56,296 bases of DNA, taken from the NCBI GenBank assembly GCA_022843805.1, contig JALHMY010000060.1, forward strand, positions 1 through 56,296. The letters run 5' to 3'. Below the pieces are notes generated by a model. The model ran no database searches. It worked only from the letters and a program-made list of their open reading frames with translations, and had not been told where the DNA came from. Source of the stretch: Fuerstiella sp. (lineage in GTDB: Bacteria; Planctomycetota; Planctomycetia; Planctomycetales; Planctomycetaceae). Below, one piece after another: positions 26,538-35,287 of this stretch; the first letter of the stretch is position 1, and each line of letters begins with the position of its first letter. A program made the position numbers and the translations under genes.

Positions 26538-26816
26538 TCAGACAGCTCCTTCACTGTCAAAGCTTTCGCCTTCAGCCCCGTAGAGATCTGCGTCAGGATG
26601 ATCTTCGTCGGGGTCGAAAGGTACGTCAGACTGCATTTTGAGCAGTTCGATGACGGCCGGGTCGATATTTTCGATGATCGCATATTTTCCTTCCGACCAG
26701 CGGAACAGATCAATTTGCTTACATCGCTGACTGCAGAACGGAAAAACCCGATCCGCTTCAGCCGGATCTTCAGGAAGGTGCCGCTTACAGACAGGGCATG
26801 TTCTGCGAAGAATCAT
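26538..26816 (-). CDS. yacG: DNA gyrase inhibitor YacG, zinc-binding
   Basis: This 92-residue protein has the YacG zinc knuckle: CPVCKRHLP at residues 8-16 and FPFCSQRCKQIDLFRWSEGK at 25-44, so four cysteines bind zinc. YacG binds the GyrB C-terminal part and inhibits DNA gyrase in E. coli. The C-terminal half is acidic and Asp/Glu-rich (FDPDEDHPDADLYG), longer than the E. coli protein. The ATG overlaps the preceding stop by four bases (ATGA), so it is coupled to the DUF1570 gene, which is not its usual company (coaE, zapD in gammaproteobacteria). Confidence 0.92.
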   Translation of the reverse strand: MILRRTCPVCKRHLPEDPAEADRVFPFCSQRCKQIDLFRWSEGKYAIIENIDPAVIELLKMQSDVPFDPDEDHPDADLYGAEGESFDSEGAV

Positions 26817-28444
26817 GGCTGTTTCCCTGCCGCCTGAATCTGTGCATCCAGGTCCTGCATATGGAGAAGGTACTGGCGATCGAGTTCCTCAAAACTGACT
26901 CCGGAGATGTCTGCGAAGGAGGGTTCCAGCAGAACTTCTTCCGGATCGGGTCGATAGACGGCGGCCAGCAGTCGCATGAAGGCATCGCGATAGATTCCGT
27001 CCTGATAGTGCATCATGAAGTGGACGAGTCCTGATGCCTGAGTATAAAACTGACTGACGTTCGGATGCAGCTGAAACGCATTTTTTCCGAGTGCGAAGAA
27101 CGGCTGGGCCGGGGTGTAGAAGTAGACGGCGGGGTCGAGCCGGCGCTGACGAGCCATGTCGAATCGCACATAGTCCGGTCGTCCGGCACTTGTCGCTCCG
27201 TCGACAATTTCAAAAGACTCACAATAGCAGGCCAGTCCTTCAATGACCCAGAAGTTTGAATTTTCGCAGAGTATCCATTCTGACGAAGCCTTTAGTTTCA
27301 GCCGCCGAGCTCGAACACTGGCCGCGAGATTTCTTTCTTTCAGAGTGGCGCTGTCGAGTATCTGATGGGTCGCTTCATGAAACAGTGTGGACAGGTCGTT
27401 CTGGTCCTCTTTTGCATAAAAATAGCTGGTGCGTTCCGGCTGCCAGTATAAGCCGTTGGTTTCAACTCCTGACGGTACTTTATCCTGTACTCGCCGCTGG
27501 TATTCGTTCCTTGTCGCGAAATAATGCACCTGCATGGGTGCTGGCAGGCGTTTTGAGCGTCTCAGTGTGGCCTGCTCAAAACGCTCCTGCAGGGCTTCCG
27601 TCGTATCAAAGAAGGCAGCCATGTTTTGCTGCATCCAGTCATGAAACAACTCCAGCTGTTCGGACATCCGGACGCCCGCCTGAAGACTGACATTGGTCTT
27701 AATCAGGAAATGCTCACTTCGAATCTCCCATGCATTCCGAAAATCCCGACGCAGTTCCTGTTCTCTGGCGTCACTGATCCAGTCACCTCGCCACGGTCGT
27801 AACCCCTGTTCGTACCGAGTCAGGCTGGAAGCAGGAATCCAGCCGAAACGGCTGTCATAGATATTTGGAGGACTGCCCAGTCGCATTTTTGCTTCGAATG
27901 CGGAAACCCATTCACCCGCATATGTCCCGTCATCCTCCCTGCCCGGGTCTACAAATTTCTGCTGACCGAGGATTGAGCGAGCGATCACATGATCCGGGTC
28001 GATCAGAACAACATCACTGACCATGGCAAATGCAAGTGACGGAAATCCGGCACGCAAAGCGGCCCGGGCAGCCGAATACATTTCTTTTGCATGCTCTGTA
28101 CGATGAATCGCTAACTGCTGACGCCATTGTTTTTCCGAGGCCGGCAACTGTTCAGAGACCGGAAGCTGCACCATCCGCGGCGGGCGATACTGGGAACTGG
28201 CGGTCTGCAGGTGCGTGGCATGTTCTGTCAATTGCTGTACAGCATCATTCAGTCCTTCCCTGCGGCACCGTTCCGTCAGCGCGAGCACATCGTTCTGCAG
28301 AGCCTGATGAATGCCGATGCGTTTTTGCACGAACAAACCGTAACGTCGTTCGCGCGTTGCGTCGTCCTGAGTAAGGCCCGGAGTCGAAAGCAACAGAAGA
28401 CACGCCAGAATCAGCAGCAATCTGTTCAGCAGAGCAGGATTCAT
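26813..28444 (-). CDS. DUF1570 protein with HExxH metalloprotease-like motif, secreted
   Basis: About 543 residues from ATG 28444, giving MNPALLNRLLLILACLLLLS, a standard signal peptide. A start at 28498, which has AAGGGA eight bases ahead, would lengthen the n-region by 18 residues. Residues about 30-200 are helical with Arg/Gln. The DUF1570 core follows: FLIKTNVSLQAGVRMSEQLE, then MQVHYFATRNEYQRRVQDK, then LSTLFHEATHQILDSA, which contains HEATH, a gluzincin-like HExxH. WVIEGLACYCESFEI and FYTQASGLVHFMMHYQDGIY follow. The HExxH and the downstream Glu suggest a zinc peptidase fold, though activity of DUF1570 is not established. The last four bases overlap yacG. Confidence 0.87.
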   Translation of the reverse strand: MNPALLNRLLLILACLLLLSTPGLTQDDATRERRYGLFVQKRIGIHQALQNDVLALTERCRREGLNDAVQQLTEHATHLQTASSQYRPPRMVQLPVSEQLPASEKQWRQQLAIHRTEHAKEMYSAARAALRAGFPSLAFAMVSDVVLIDPDHVIARSILGQQKFVDPGREDDGTYAGEWVSAFEAKMRLGSPPNIYDSRFGWIPASSLTRYEQGLRPWRGDWISDAREQELRRDFRNAWEIRSEHFLIKTNVSLQAGVRMSEQLELFHDWMQQNMAAFFDTTEALQERFEQATLRRSKRLPAPMQVHYFATRNEYQRRVQDKVPSGVETNGLYWQPERTSYFYAKEDQNDLSTLFHEATHQILDSATLKERNLAASVRARRLKLKASSEWILCENSNFWVIEGLACYCESFEIVDGATSAGRPDYVRFDMARQRRLDPAVYFYTPAQPFFALGKNAFQLHPNVSQFYTQASGLVHFMMHYQDGIYRDAFMRLLAAVYRPDPEEVLLEPSFADISGVSFEELDRQYLLHMQDLDAQIQAAGKQP

Positions 28445-28789
28445 TGCGCAGTAAATTCGAGGCTGGTCAGTCAGTGTCCGGAAAATTGATTCCAGCATCA
28501 GCCATTCCCTTTTTGCCGATGATGCGCCCCGCGGAGAATTCCCTGAGCGCGATTCTCCAAGTCGCAAATTGCACAGCCAACAGCACGACAGATCTTTTGA
28601 CAATCCGGTGACTGCTTCTTCGCCGTGTTCGAGTTCCCGTCTGATCACGCCGTGCTTATTAAATCACGTCATGCCGTCCAGTTCCACTGGCAACAGCTCG
28701 GTTCAGTTTTTCAGGCGCTTCTGGTAGCGCCTGAAAAATCTGTATCCGGGTTCACGAAAGCTTCAATCAGGATCCAACTGCTTCAGATT
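28445..28789. other. Gap between infC and DUF1570 genes with large inverted repeat
   Basis: This 345-base gap holds a perfect 13-bp inverted repeat at 28707-28738 and the leader of the DUF1570 gene. No extra gene is seen. Confidence 0.5.
28707..28738. repeat. Perfect 13-bp inverted repeat between infC and DUF1570
   Basis: TTTTTCAGGCGCT and AGCGCCTGAAAAA flank a six-base loop. The T-run is on the 5' side and the A-run on the 3' side in both strands, so it does not meet the usual terminator rule of a 3' T-run. It lies 52 bases past the infC stop and may still end or protect the infC transcript. Confidence 0.75.
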
Positions 28790-29329
28790 TCAGTGCTTCA
28801 GAGGTGTCAGAAGGATGGACATCATCTTTCCGCTTTCCATCCGCGGTGCCTGTTCCACGCTGGCGATGTCCTGCAGCATCTTGATGATTTCCGTCAGCAT
28901 TTCAGTGCCTCGCTCATGGTGAGCGTTCTCACGGCCCTTAAACATGACGTTGATCTTGACCTTATCACGTCGTTCCAGGAATTCGCGGGCCTTGTTTACC
29001 TTCACTTCGATGTCATGTTGCCCGGTCTTTGCGCGCAGTCGAAGTTGCTTCAGCTGAGTCTTATGCTGCCGAGGACCACCCGATTTCTTTTGCCGTTCAT
29101 AAATTACCTTGCCGTAATTCATGATTCGACAAACCGGAGGACGAGCATCGGGACTGACTTCGACAAGGTCGAGTCCTTCGTCCTGCGCCATACGGAGCGC
29201 TACAGCGGTTTCCATTTCACCAAGCATCTCCCCTTCAGCATTCACTACTCGAATCGGGCTAATGCGAATTCGGTCATTCATTCTTGGCAAATTGGACTGG
29301 GGAGCAGTTGTCGGGCGAGATCGTTTAAT
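28790..29329 (-). CDS. infC: Translation initiation factor IF-3, AUU start
   Basis: This protein has about 179 residues and carries both IF-3 domains. The N-domain has [20 protein letters not shown], then [20 protein letters not shown] and NYGKVIYE. The linker is [20 protein letters not shown], and the C-domain is [22 protein letters not shown]-3 prevents subunit joining and checks start codons. No ATG, GTG or TTG sits well after the only Shine-Dalgarno sequence; a perfect AGGAGG (29340-29335) lies five bases before an ATT codon (29329-29327), and the frame from it gives KRSRPTTAP. This is the classic AUU start of infC that IF-3 itself discriminates against, so autoregulation is likely. An in-frame ATG at the MNDRIRIS position, 16 codons later, is the alternative. 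rpmI and rplT, often downstream, are absent here. Confidence 0.92.
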   Translation of the reverse strand: MKRSRPTTAPQSNLPRMNDRIRISPIRVVNAEGEMLGEMETAVALRMAQDEGLDLVEVSPDARPPVCRIMNYGKVIYERQKKSGGPRQHKTQLKQLRLRAKTGQHDIEVKVNKAREFLERRDKVKINVMFKGRENAHHERGTEMLTEIIKMLQDIASVEQAPRMESGKMMSILLTPLKH

Positions 29330-29334
29330 GGTTG

Positions 29335-29340
29335 CCTCCT
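29335..29340 (-). promoter_or_regulatory. Shine-Dalgarno AGGAGG of infC
   Basis: AGGAGG on the minus strand lies five bases upstream of ATT (29329-29327). Its perfect match decides the AUU start over other in-frame codons. Confidence 0.8.
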
Positions 29341-29503
29341 GAAACACTATGCAATACCGGAAAACCACGAAGGGACAGGAATGTGCCCCACGGAACGCAC
29401 TCAGTCAACCGGCTGAACGCCAGCTTGACCTTCGGGATCCATGAATTTGTGGCAAAATTTCCCCAAAAATGCCAGTGCCATTTGCAATAGTGCGGCAAAA
29501 TTT

Positions 29504-30475
29504 TCAAAGACTGCTGCGCATCGACTCGTCCAGAGCGGAAGCGGTGACCAGTTCTGACTCCGGAAAAAATGGGCCAAGATGGTCACGCAGCCATTCTGTG
29601 GCAGCGAAACGTCGCAAAATCCAGCATAGTATCTCCAGAGGCCGCTGAAATGCGTCATCCGGATCTGCCGCACTTCGGTCGACTGAGCCAAAATCTGCCG
29701 ATTTGCCCCGGACCTCCAGCGACACGACTTTATCTGTAAATCCGTCCAGTGTTAGCAGCACGGGCCAGTTTTCTCGATCACTGAACAGATTCACTCGATC
29801 CAATACTCGCTTGCTCCACACGATACCGAAGGAATCCCGGAACATCAGCCACAATCGATTTCCGGCTTCCCGAGCGGAGCGGCGAGGCAGTTGTTCCAGG
29901 GATTTCTGATGCCGCCAGGAAAGAAGCACTGCGAGGCAGACGGGAACCGGGGCAGCCCGATGCCAGTGTGCGAAGCTTTGGCAGCCGGGCGTGACAGGCA
30001 GCATCAGAAGAATTACGGCGGCGGAAATCAGTCCCGCGGCCAGTGTATTTCTGGTGCCAAAATAGTTGCCATACCCCATCAGCAGTACGGCGATTACTCC
30101 GGCAGCAGCAGGACCGCCGATTTGAACCGGATCACGACCGCTGCTGCTGAGCAACTGGCTGACGCCGGGCCATTGGAGCACCACGATCATCGGCAGCACA
30201 ACGAACCACGGCCATGCGCGGTTACCTGGTCGGCGAGACCCCAGCACGGAGATCAGAGGGGCGAGCAGCATGGTTGCGCCAAGGAAGCTCATCGCTGATC
30301 GGAGTGCGGGTGAAACCTGCCAGTCCAGCGTATCCGCTGTTGTGATCGCACACAGCACACTGAAGGCAGGCCATGCCCAGATCCATGATGCTCGGAGTGT
30401 GAGCAGTCTGACCCGCGCATAGAGCTGTGCCATGGCTGTCGCCGTGAGGAATAAGCACACGAACTGGAGAAACAC
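29504..30475 (-). CDS. Multi-pass membrane protein, function unknown
   Basis: This 323-residue protein starts with GTG at 30475 (GGAA six bases ahead). About seven hydrophobic segments fill residues 1-190 (FLQFVCLFLTATAMAQL, WIWAWPAFSVLCAITTA, AMSFLGATMLLAPLISVL, WPWFVVLPMIVVLQWPGV, AAGVIAVLLMGYG, AAGLISAAVILLMLPV, APVPVCLAVLLSW). The last 130 residues are cytoplasmic or periplasmic and Arg-rich, with SRENWPVLLTLD and LEILCWILRRFAATEWL-type helices; the spelling of the latter is from FQRPLEILCWILRRFA. I recognise no family. It lies 174 bases upstream of infC on the same strand and might share transcription with it. Confidence 0.72.
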   Translation of the reverse strand: MFLQFVCLFLTATAMAQLYARVRLLTLRASWIWAWPAFSVLCAITTADTLDWQVSPALRSAMSFLGATMLLAPLISVLGSRRPGNRAWPWFVVLPMIVVLQWPGVSQLLSSSGRDPVQIGGPAAAGVIAVLLMGYGNYFGTRNTLAAGLISAAVILLMLPVTPGCQSFAHWHRAAPVPVCLAVLLSWRHQKSLEQLPRRSAREAGNRLWLMFRDSFGIVWSKRVLDRVNLFSDRENWPVLLTLDGFTDKVVSLEVRGKSADFGSVDRSAADPDDAFQRPLEILCWILRRFAATEWLRDHLGPFFPESELVTASALDESMRSSL

Positions 30476-30806
30476 TAAAAAATTCCTTTGGCTGTTTCCG
30501 GCGATTCAATCGCATCAGTTGGACCGGTTGAAGGATTTTTTCGGAAAACGACCAATGGTCCTGATCTGGCAATTCCGATGATTATGAACAATAGACTTTC
30601 CGTGCGTAATGCAACAGTGTTACTGAAGCGATTGGAAACGCCGGATTGAACGGATCAGCCTGTTTTGCGGTTTGAGTCAGCAGGGACGAGGCGGCGATTG
30701 CCTTTGGTCCGGCCTGTACTCTGACCAACAGTTACGGCCATTGCGGTGACTGTGCGAAGCACGGCTGAACACATGCAGCCTGGTCGGCTTATGGGGGAGT
30801 ATTGGT
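30476..30806. promoter_or_regulatory. Divergent intergenic region, no gene seen
   Basis: It separates the GTG start of the membrane gene from the ATG of the lipoprotein gene. A GGGGGAG seven bases before 30807 is the lipoprotein Shine-Dalgarno. I see no other element I can defend. Confidence 0.4.
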
Positions 30807-32627
30807 ATGAAGATGCGTCCGCCTCTGGCGCTATTGCTGGGAGGTCTGCTTTCTGCGTCCAGCGTCGGCTGCGCTGCCGTTGATGCCATTGTTTCAAGTC
30901 CTGCTTCACGCCCCACAAACCGAAAATCTTCTGCGGAACGGATGGTTTCGATCGGAAGAGTCTTTGAGAATCAGGGGCAGTATGATCAGGCGGAAGCGAT
31001 GTATCAAAAGGCTCAGCGGCTGAATCCCGGCAATGCGGAGATTCGCAGCCAGCTGACTCAGCTCGCCGAAAGACGATCAGAGATGCAGTTTGGTCCTGGC
31101 GGTACAATCGCCGGGACAACTCAGGCAATTGCCGCGGCGGATTCCGTCAGCCGAGGCAATCAGTTGAATAATCGAAGAAATGGTTCGGGATCAGCTCGTG
31201 TGCCGGATGGCGCTCTGGCTTCGCAAACTGCCGGCGTACCATCGAAAGTGACAGAGAGACCGGATGGAGCTGCAGCCAGTCGGACGCCTCTGACAGCTTC
31301 ATCGGAAAGGATCTCTGCGCCCGCTCTGCCACCTTCAGCGCCCGTCGCTGCAGACACAGAAGCAACCATTCGTCTCACCGCGTCGCAGTATACTGCTTCG
31401 TCCGCAAGTGGTCAGATCAGCAATGCGGCAGACAGTGGCTTTGCCAGGTGGGACAATACAGAGCAGTTGCCGGATATGGAATCAGTGACCGGGAGTTCTG
31501 CAGAGAAACACTCTGTACCGACTCCTGATGTGAAGTGGCCCGAGGTATTGGAAACTGTCCAGCCGAATCGGGGTAACAGCCTGGTCTCGTCCGACAACAG
31601 TGGTGTACCAGCGTCTGCCGGTTCGCTGACAGGCCCGGCAGTGACGCTGCAATCAGCCGCCGGTTCACCTGTTATTGTGACAGACGCAGCAATTCCTGAC
31701 GCGGCAGTCACAGATGCAACATCGTCTGCCACGGCAGTTGCCTCGGATGCAGCTGCAAATACGGCAGTGGATGTTTTCGCATCGGAAATGGAAACAGTTG
31801 GTCGGGTTGTAATGACGGATAACCTCCCGGTCGCGATGGTGCAGCCGGAGGTTCCTCAGCAGTTCAATGGCCGGCCGATAACATCGGACATTTCGTTCTC
31901 TGAGGTTCCGGCGGCTGCCGAGCCTGCAGAGGCAGATGTGCAGGAAAACGCAGATCAGCCTGCGGTCATCAGAATGTCTGTTCCCATGACTGTACGAGGC
32001 ACTCAGCTGCCATCCGCTGTTTCCGCAGTGCCTGCACCGAAGTTTGATGAAGTCATTGCGGCGGCAGGTGATCCGGATGCGAACGTGAGTCTTTTGTTGC
32101 GAGCACTGCGTGCCGGTGAGACTCCTGATGTCCGCTGTGCGGCGGCGACGCTGCTGGGTGAATGCGATTCAGGCAATCTGGCAGTTACTCAGATTCTTGC
32201 TGCAACACTTTATACCGAGAAGGATGAAGGGCTGCTTCTGGCGATTGCGGATTCGCAGTTCCAGCGGCAGGAAGCCACTCGACAGACGGCTTACTGCATG
32301 GCGAAGATGGCTTCAAATGACCAATCGATTTATCAGATTCAGGCGATTACCAGCATGATGCATTTTGCCGGCACGGAGAGCCATGATGCATGTGTTGAGA
32401 CTCTGATGGAGCTTCTGATGAGTTCCCGTGCGACAGTGCGTGCCGCTGCAGCCGTGACGCTTGGCGACTTTGCTCAGTTAAGCAACCGTGCACTGGCGGC
32501 TCTGACGGAAATTGCTGCGGAAGACGGCGATGCGAGTGTTCGGGAGGCCGCGAGGTCAGCCATAGCCAGACGTCGTCCTTCTTCCGATGAACAAGCTGTG
32601 CCGGTCATTATCCAGGGTATGCGTTAA
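30807..32627 (+). CDS. Lipoprotein with TPR and HEAT-repeat domains
   Basis: This 606-residue protein begins with a lipoprotein signal (PLALLLGGLLSASSVGC, lipobox SVGC). Residues about 45-90 have one TPR-like unit (RVFENQGQYDQAEAMYQKAQ then LNPGNAEIRSQLTQLAERR). The long middle, residues 110-430, is Ser/Ala/Thr/Val-rich, unusually alanine-rich around 290-320, and probably unstructured. The last 180 residues are helical repeats of HEAT/armadillo type: DPDANVSLLLRALRAGETPD, RCAAATLLGECDSGNLAVTQ and RATVRAAAAVTLGDFAQLSN. Such repeats bind protein partners. It is monocistronic or paired with the next gene. A nested two-tier stem at 32641-32685 follows the stop. Confidence 0.85.
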   Translation: MKMRPPLALLLGGLLSASSVGCAAVDAIVSSPASRPTNRKSSAERMVSIGRVFENQGQYDQAEAMYQKAQRLNPGNAEIRSQLTQLAERRSEMQFGPGGTIAGTTQAIAAADSVSRGNQLNNRRNGSGSARVPDGALASQTAGVPSKVTERPDGAAASRTPLTASSERISAPALPPSAPVAADTEATIRLTASQYTASSASGQISNAADSGFARWDNTEQLPDMESVTGSSAEKHSVPTPDVKWPEVLETVQPNRGNSLVSSDNSGVPASAGSLTGPAVTLQSAAGSPVIVTDAAIPDAAVTDATSSATAVASDAAANTAVDVFASEMETVGRVVMTDNLPVAMVQPEVPQQFNGRPITSDISFSEVPAAAEPAEADVQENADQPAVIRMSVPMTVRGTQLPSAVSAVPAPKFDEVIAAAGDPDANVSLLLRALRAGETPDVRCAAATLLGECDSGNLAVTQILAATLYTEKDEGLLLAIADSQFQRQEATRQTAYCMAKMASNDQSIYQIQAITSMMHFAGTESHDACVETLMELLMSSRATVRAAAAVTLGDFAQLSNRALAALTEIAAEDGDASVREAARSAIARRRPSSDEQAVPVIIQGMR

Positions 32628-32640
32628 CAATTCAGAAAAC

Positions 32641-32685
32641 GCCTGACATTTCGTCGGAAAAAATCTGATCCGACGGTAATCAGGC
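32641..32685. repeat. Two-tier inverted repeat after lipoprotein gene
   Basis: The outer arms GCCTGA/TCAGGC (32641-32646 and 32680-32685) enclose perfect inner arms CGTCGGA/TCCGACG (32652-32675). It lies 14 bases past the stop and lacks a T-run, so it may be a transcript-end structure without being a classic terminator. Confidence 0.55.
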
Positions 32686-32759
32686 CCGACGAACAACATG
32701 ACTTTTTGTCGATCTGCGAAGCCGACCGTGAATACAATGTCGCGGCATGGAGGCCAATG

Positions 32760-33368
32760 ATGATTCTGAAATCACTGAGGACATGGATTGCCCTGTTACT
32801 CTGCAGCACAATGGCAGGGTGTGTCTCCATGCAGGACTGCGTGGTTGATGTCGAGACCGACGTGCGAAACCACGTGCTCGCTCAGAAGGCATGGGGCGAG
32901 TGGTCATGGTGTTACGATAAGCTTGACTACCCGATGCACTTTGCGAAGGGTTTCAAGGATGGTTACACGAATATTCTGGAAGGTGGTACCGGCTGTCAGC
33001 CGACTCTTCCACCTCGCTGTTACTGGAAACCGCATTATCAGAATGCCGAAGGCCGGGGCAAAACGAATGCCTGGTTCGATGGCTTTTCTCATGGTGCACT
33101 TGCCGCACAGCAGGACGGGCATGGAAGCATCGGACAGATACCGATTTCACCAACTGCCCGTGCGAACTTCATGGCGAAGCATGCTCCTCAGCCCACATCG
33201 CCGTATGCAAACCAACATCGCCCTGCTCCGGTGCCGGATGCTGTTGCTCCCGGAATCAACGTTGAGATTCCACCGGTTCGCATGGATGAACTGAGCCCGC
33301 TGCTGCCGACGATTGGATCGAACGGTGAACCGGACGCAGTGCCTCAGCGGCCCTATGAAGAAAAGTGA
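32760..33368 (+). CDS. Planctomycete lipoprotein, function unknown
   Basis: About 202 residues from ATG 32760, six bases after GGAGG; ATG 32757 is only three bases away from it. The signal MILKSLRTWIALLLCSTMAG with Cys after AG is a lipoprotein type. The mature N-terminal half has aromatic-rich motifs (WGEWSWCYDKLDYPMHFAKG, DGYTNILEGGTGCQPTLPPR, YWKPHYQNAEGRGKTNAWFD, GFSHGALAAQQDG) that I recognise as a planctomycete lipoprotein type. The C-terminal part is Pro-rich and disordered. Cys residues could form disulfides. Function is unknown. The downstream polysaccharide export gene suggests envelope work, an inference from closeness. Confidence 0.82.
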   Translation: MILKSLRTWIALLLCSTMAGCVSMQDCVVDVETDVRNHVLAQKAWGEWSWCYDKLDYPMHFAKGFKDGYTNILEGGTGCQPTLPPRCYWKPHYQNAEGRGKTNAWFDGFSHGALAAQQDGHGSIGQIPISPTARANFMAKHAPQPTSPYANQHRPAPVPDAVAPGINVEIPPVRMDELSPLLPTIGSNGEPDAVPQRPYEEK

Positions 33369-33403
33369 TCAATTCAGCTGGTGCAGGATGAAAACTGTCG
33401 GCT

Positions 33404-33421
33404 GGTAAATATCGTTTGCCC
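33404..33421. promoter_or_regulatory. Motif shared with TPR lipoprotein leader (8471-8488)
   Basis: GGTAAATATCGTTTGCCC differs from the 8471 copy at two bases. It lies 133 bases before the start of the polysaccharide export gene. Possible operator; two occurrences only. Confidence 0.3.
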
Positions 33422-33484
33422 GGATGGGCTCTGAATCCTGGAATTCTCTGCAGTCAACATCTGTTTGCAGTTCTTGAAGGAACT

Positions 33485-33505
33485 TGTCGTTTCCTGCAAA
33501 CGACA
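33485..33505. promoter_or_regulatory. Leader hairpin upstream of polysaccharide export gene
   Basis: TGTCGTTT and AAACGACA form a perfect 8-bp stem around CCTGC, 48 bases before the start. It may affect transcript stability. Confidence 0.45.
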
Positions 33506-33553
33506 GGACGCGATGGCGGTTTGCCGTCGATTATTTGCATGGAGGAAGTTCGA

Positions 33554-34900
33554 ATGGTCAACGTGACTGGTTCTTCAGTGAACAGAAAATCATTGACAGT
33601 GGATCTGACAGGACGACTGTCGATCGTGATGTCACTGGCGACCGCTTGCCTTCTGACCAGCTCAGGTTGCCAGACGCTGAGCGCGGTTCCGGTCTCCCGG
33701 GTACCAAGGGAGATTCTCAGCAATGATTTGAAAAACAAATATGAGGACATCTCGCTGCTGCGATTGCGGCAGGATCCTCCAAAAATCTACCAGCTCGCCG
33801 CCGGTGATGTGCTCGGCATCTATATTAAGGGCGTGCTTGGAGACGAGAAGGAACTTCCTCCGGTGCACTATCCGGAAGATTCCAATCGGCCGCCGGCAAT
33901 CGGATACCCGGTACCGGTGCGTGAGGACGGCACACTCGCACTGCCCCTGATTGCACCAATCAAGGTGGAAGGCATGTCGCTGGTTGAAGCAACAAACCAG
34001 ATTCGAAACAGTTATCTGGTTCCGAAACGGCTGATTAAGGAAGATGATGAACAGATCATCGTAACGCTGATTCGCAAGCGTATGGTTCGCGTACTCGTGA
34101 TTCGAGAAGAAACAGGCGGAGCGGCAGAGATTTCAAAACGTGGGACAGGTCACCTGGTGGACCTTCCTGCCTATGAAAACGACGTTCTGAGGGCTCTCAG
34201 CGAAACGGGTGGAATGCCGGGAACTGATGCGAAGAACGAAGTACTGATTTATCGCGGAATGTATTCAGATGCCGTGAATTACGATCAGATTATGAACACT
34301 CTGTGCCTTGATAACTGTCAGGATCCCTGTTTCTGTAACGAGTCTCCGGTTCCTGATCCGCCAAATGTCACCCGGATTCCGCTGCGATACAGCCCTTCGA
34401 ACCCACCCGTGTTTACTCAGAAGGATGTCATTCTGGGTGAAGGTGACATCGTGATCATTCGCAGCCGGGATCGGGAAACCTTTTACACGGCAGGCCTTCT
34501 GGGCGGCGGTGAGTTTCCCCTTCCACGCGATAAGGACCTGGACATTATTGGAGCGATTGCCATTGCCGGCGGACCACTGGGCAGCGGTGGCACGGGTATC
34601 TCCGCGATCGGCGGAAATCAGGGTGGTGGCGGCGGAGGCGGATTCGGAAACAATCGAGGCGGTGGCAGCAACTGTCAGCCATCAGAGGCGATCATCATTC
34701 GTGAACTTCCGTGCGGCGATCAGATCTCAATGAAGGTTGACCTGAACAAAGCTCTGCAGAATCGTTCGGAACGCATCCTGATACAGCCGGGCGACGTCGT
34801 GGTGCTTCGCTACACGATCACCGAGGAAATAGGAAATGCCCTGCTGAACCTGCTGCAGTTCAACTTCCTGTTCAACGGATTCAGCGGAAACGGATTCTGA
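33554..34900 (+). CDS. Polysaccharide export lipoprotein (Wza-like, SLBB domains)
   Basis: About 448 residues from ATG 33554, eight bases after GGAGG. The signal ends in MSLATACLLTSSGC, a lipoprotein type. The polysaccharide export (Poly_export) core is QLAAGDVLGIYIKGVLGDEK, followed by GYPVPVREDGTLALPLIAPI, VEGMSLVEATNQIRNSYLVP and IIVTLIRKRMVRVLVIREE. SLBB-type beta-grasp modules follow (LVDLPAYENDVLRALSETGG and EFPLPRDKDLDIIGAIAIAG), separated by a Gly-rich loop. The end has RILIQPGDVVVLRYTITEEI. Wza proteins form octameric outer-membrane channels for capsule or exopolysaccharide. No glycosyltransferase or tyrosine-kinase (Wzc) gene is nearby. A terminator follows at 35002. Confidence 0.93.
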   Translation: MVNVTGSSVNRKSLTVDLTGRLSIVMSLATACLLTSSGCQTLSAVPVSRVPREILSNDLKNKYEDISLLRLRQDPPKIYQLAAGDVLGIYIKGVLGDEKELPPVHYPEDSNRPPAIGYPVPVREDGTLALPLIAPIKVEGMSLVEATNQIRNSYLVPKRLIKEDDEQIIVTLIRKRMVRVLVIREETGGAAEISKRGTGHLVDLPAYENDVLRALSETGGMPGTDAKNEVLIYRGMYSDAVNYDQIMNTLCLDNCQDPCFCNESPVPDPPNVTRIPLRYSPSNPPVFTQKDVILGEGDIVIIRSRDRETFYTAGLLGGGEFPLPRDKDLDIIGAIAIAGGPLGSGGTGISAIGGNQGGGGGGGFGNNRGGGSNCQPSEAIIIRELPCGDQISMKVDLNKALQNRSERILIQPGDVVVLRYTITEEIGNALLNLLQFNFLFNGFSGNGF

Positions 34901-35287
34901 TCGATGAAATTGTCTGGCCGCCGGGAGCCCTGATTTTCGGGAGACTGGTTCTTCCATACAGGGTTCCTGATATCGGCTGACTGCCCAGAATGAATTTTCT
35001 CCGGCCGATGTTTCTTTCGGGAAACATCGGCCGTTCTCTTTTTGCTGCACAGTGTTTGAAGGTCAGGGAGATCCAGTGTTCCTCACGGAATTTCCGAATG
35101 GTAACGAACGTACTGTGTGGCCAGCTCCGCTGCATTTCGGCTGATTTTATCTGATTTGCCGGATTTTCAGGTGTCAGGGCTGGCAGAAAAACTGTATATC
35201 ATTAGAGCTGGCACACCTGACTCAGCAGCCAGATGCTGAAAAGAGGTTTGACCCGAAGCGACGTTTGACCCGACGCGAGGTTTGGCA
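34901..35287. other. Intergenic region with terminator and CAP-gene leader
   Basis: Apart from the terminator at 35002-35045, it ends with two related leader segments, AAGCGACGTTTGACCCGACG and ACGCGAGGTTTGGCA, just before the CAP gene ATG. No gene is seen. Confidence 0.5.
35002..35045 (+). terminator. Strong Rho-independent terminator after polysaccharide export gene
   Basis: CGGCCGATGTTTC and GAAACATCGGCCG form a perfect 13-bp stem with loop TTTCGG at 35002-35033, followed by TTCTCTTTTT. It sits about 100 bases past the stop. Confidence 0.93.

Noticed and set aside
28707..28738. Classic Rho-independent terminator for infC
   Set aside because: The T-run is on the wrong side of the stem in both directions; kept only as an inverted repeat.
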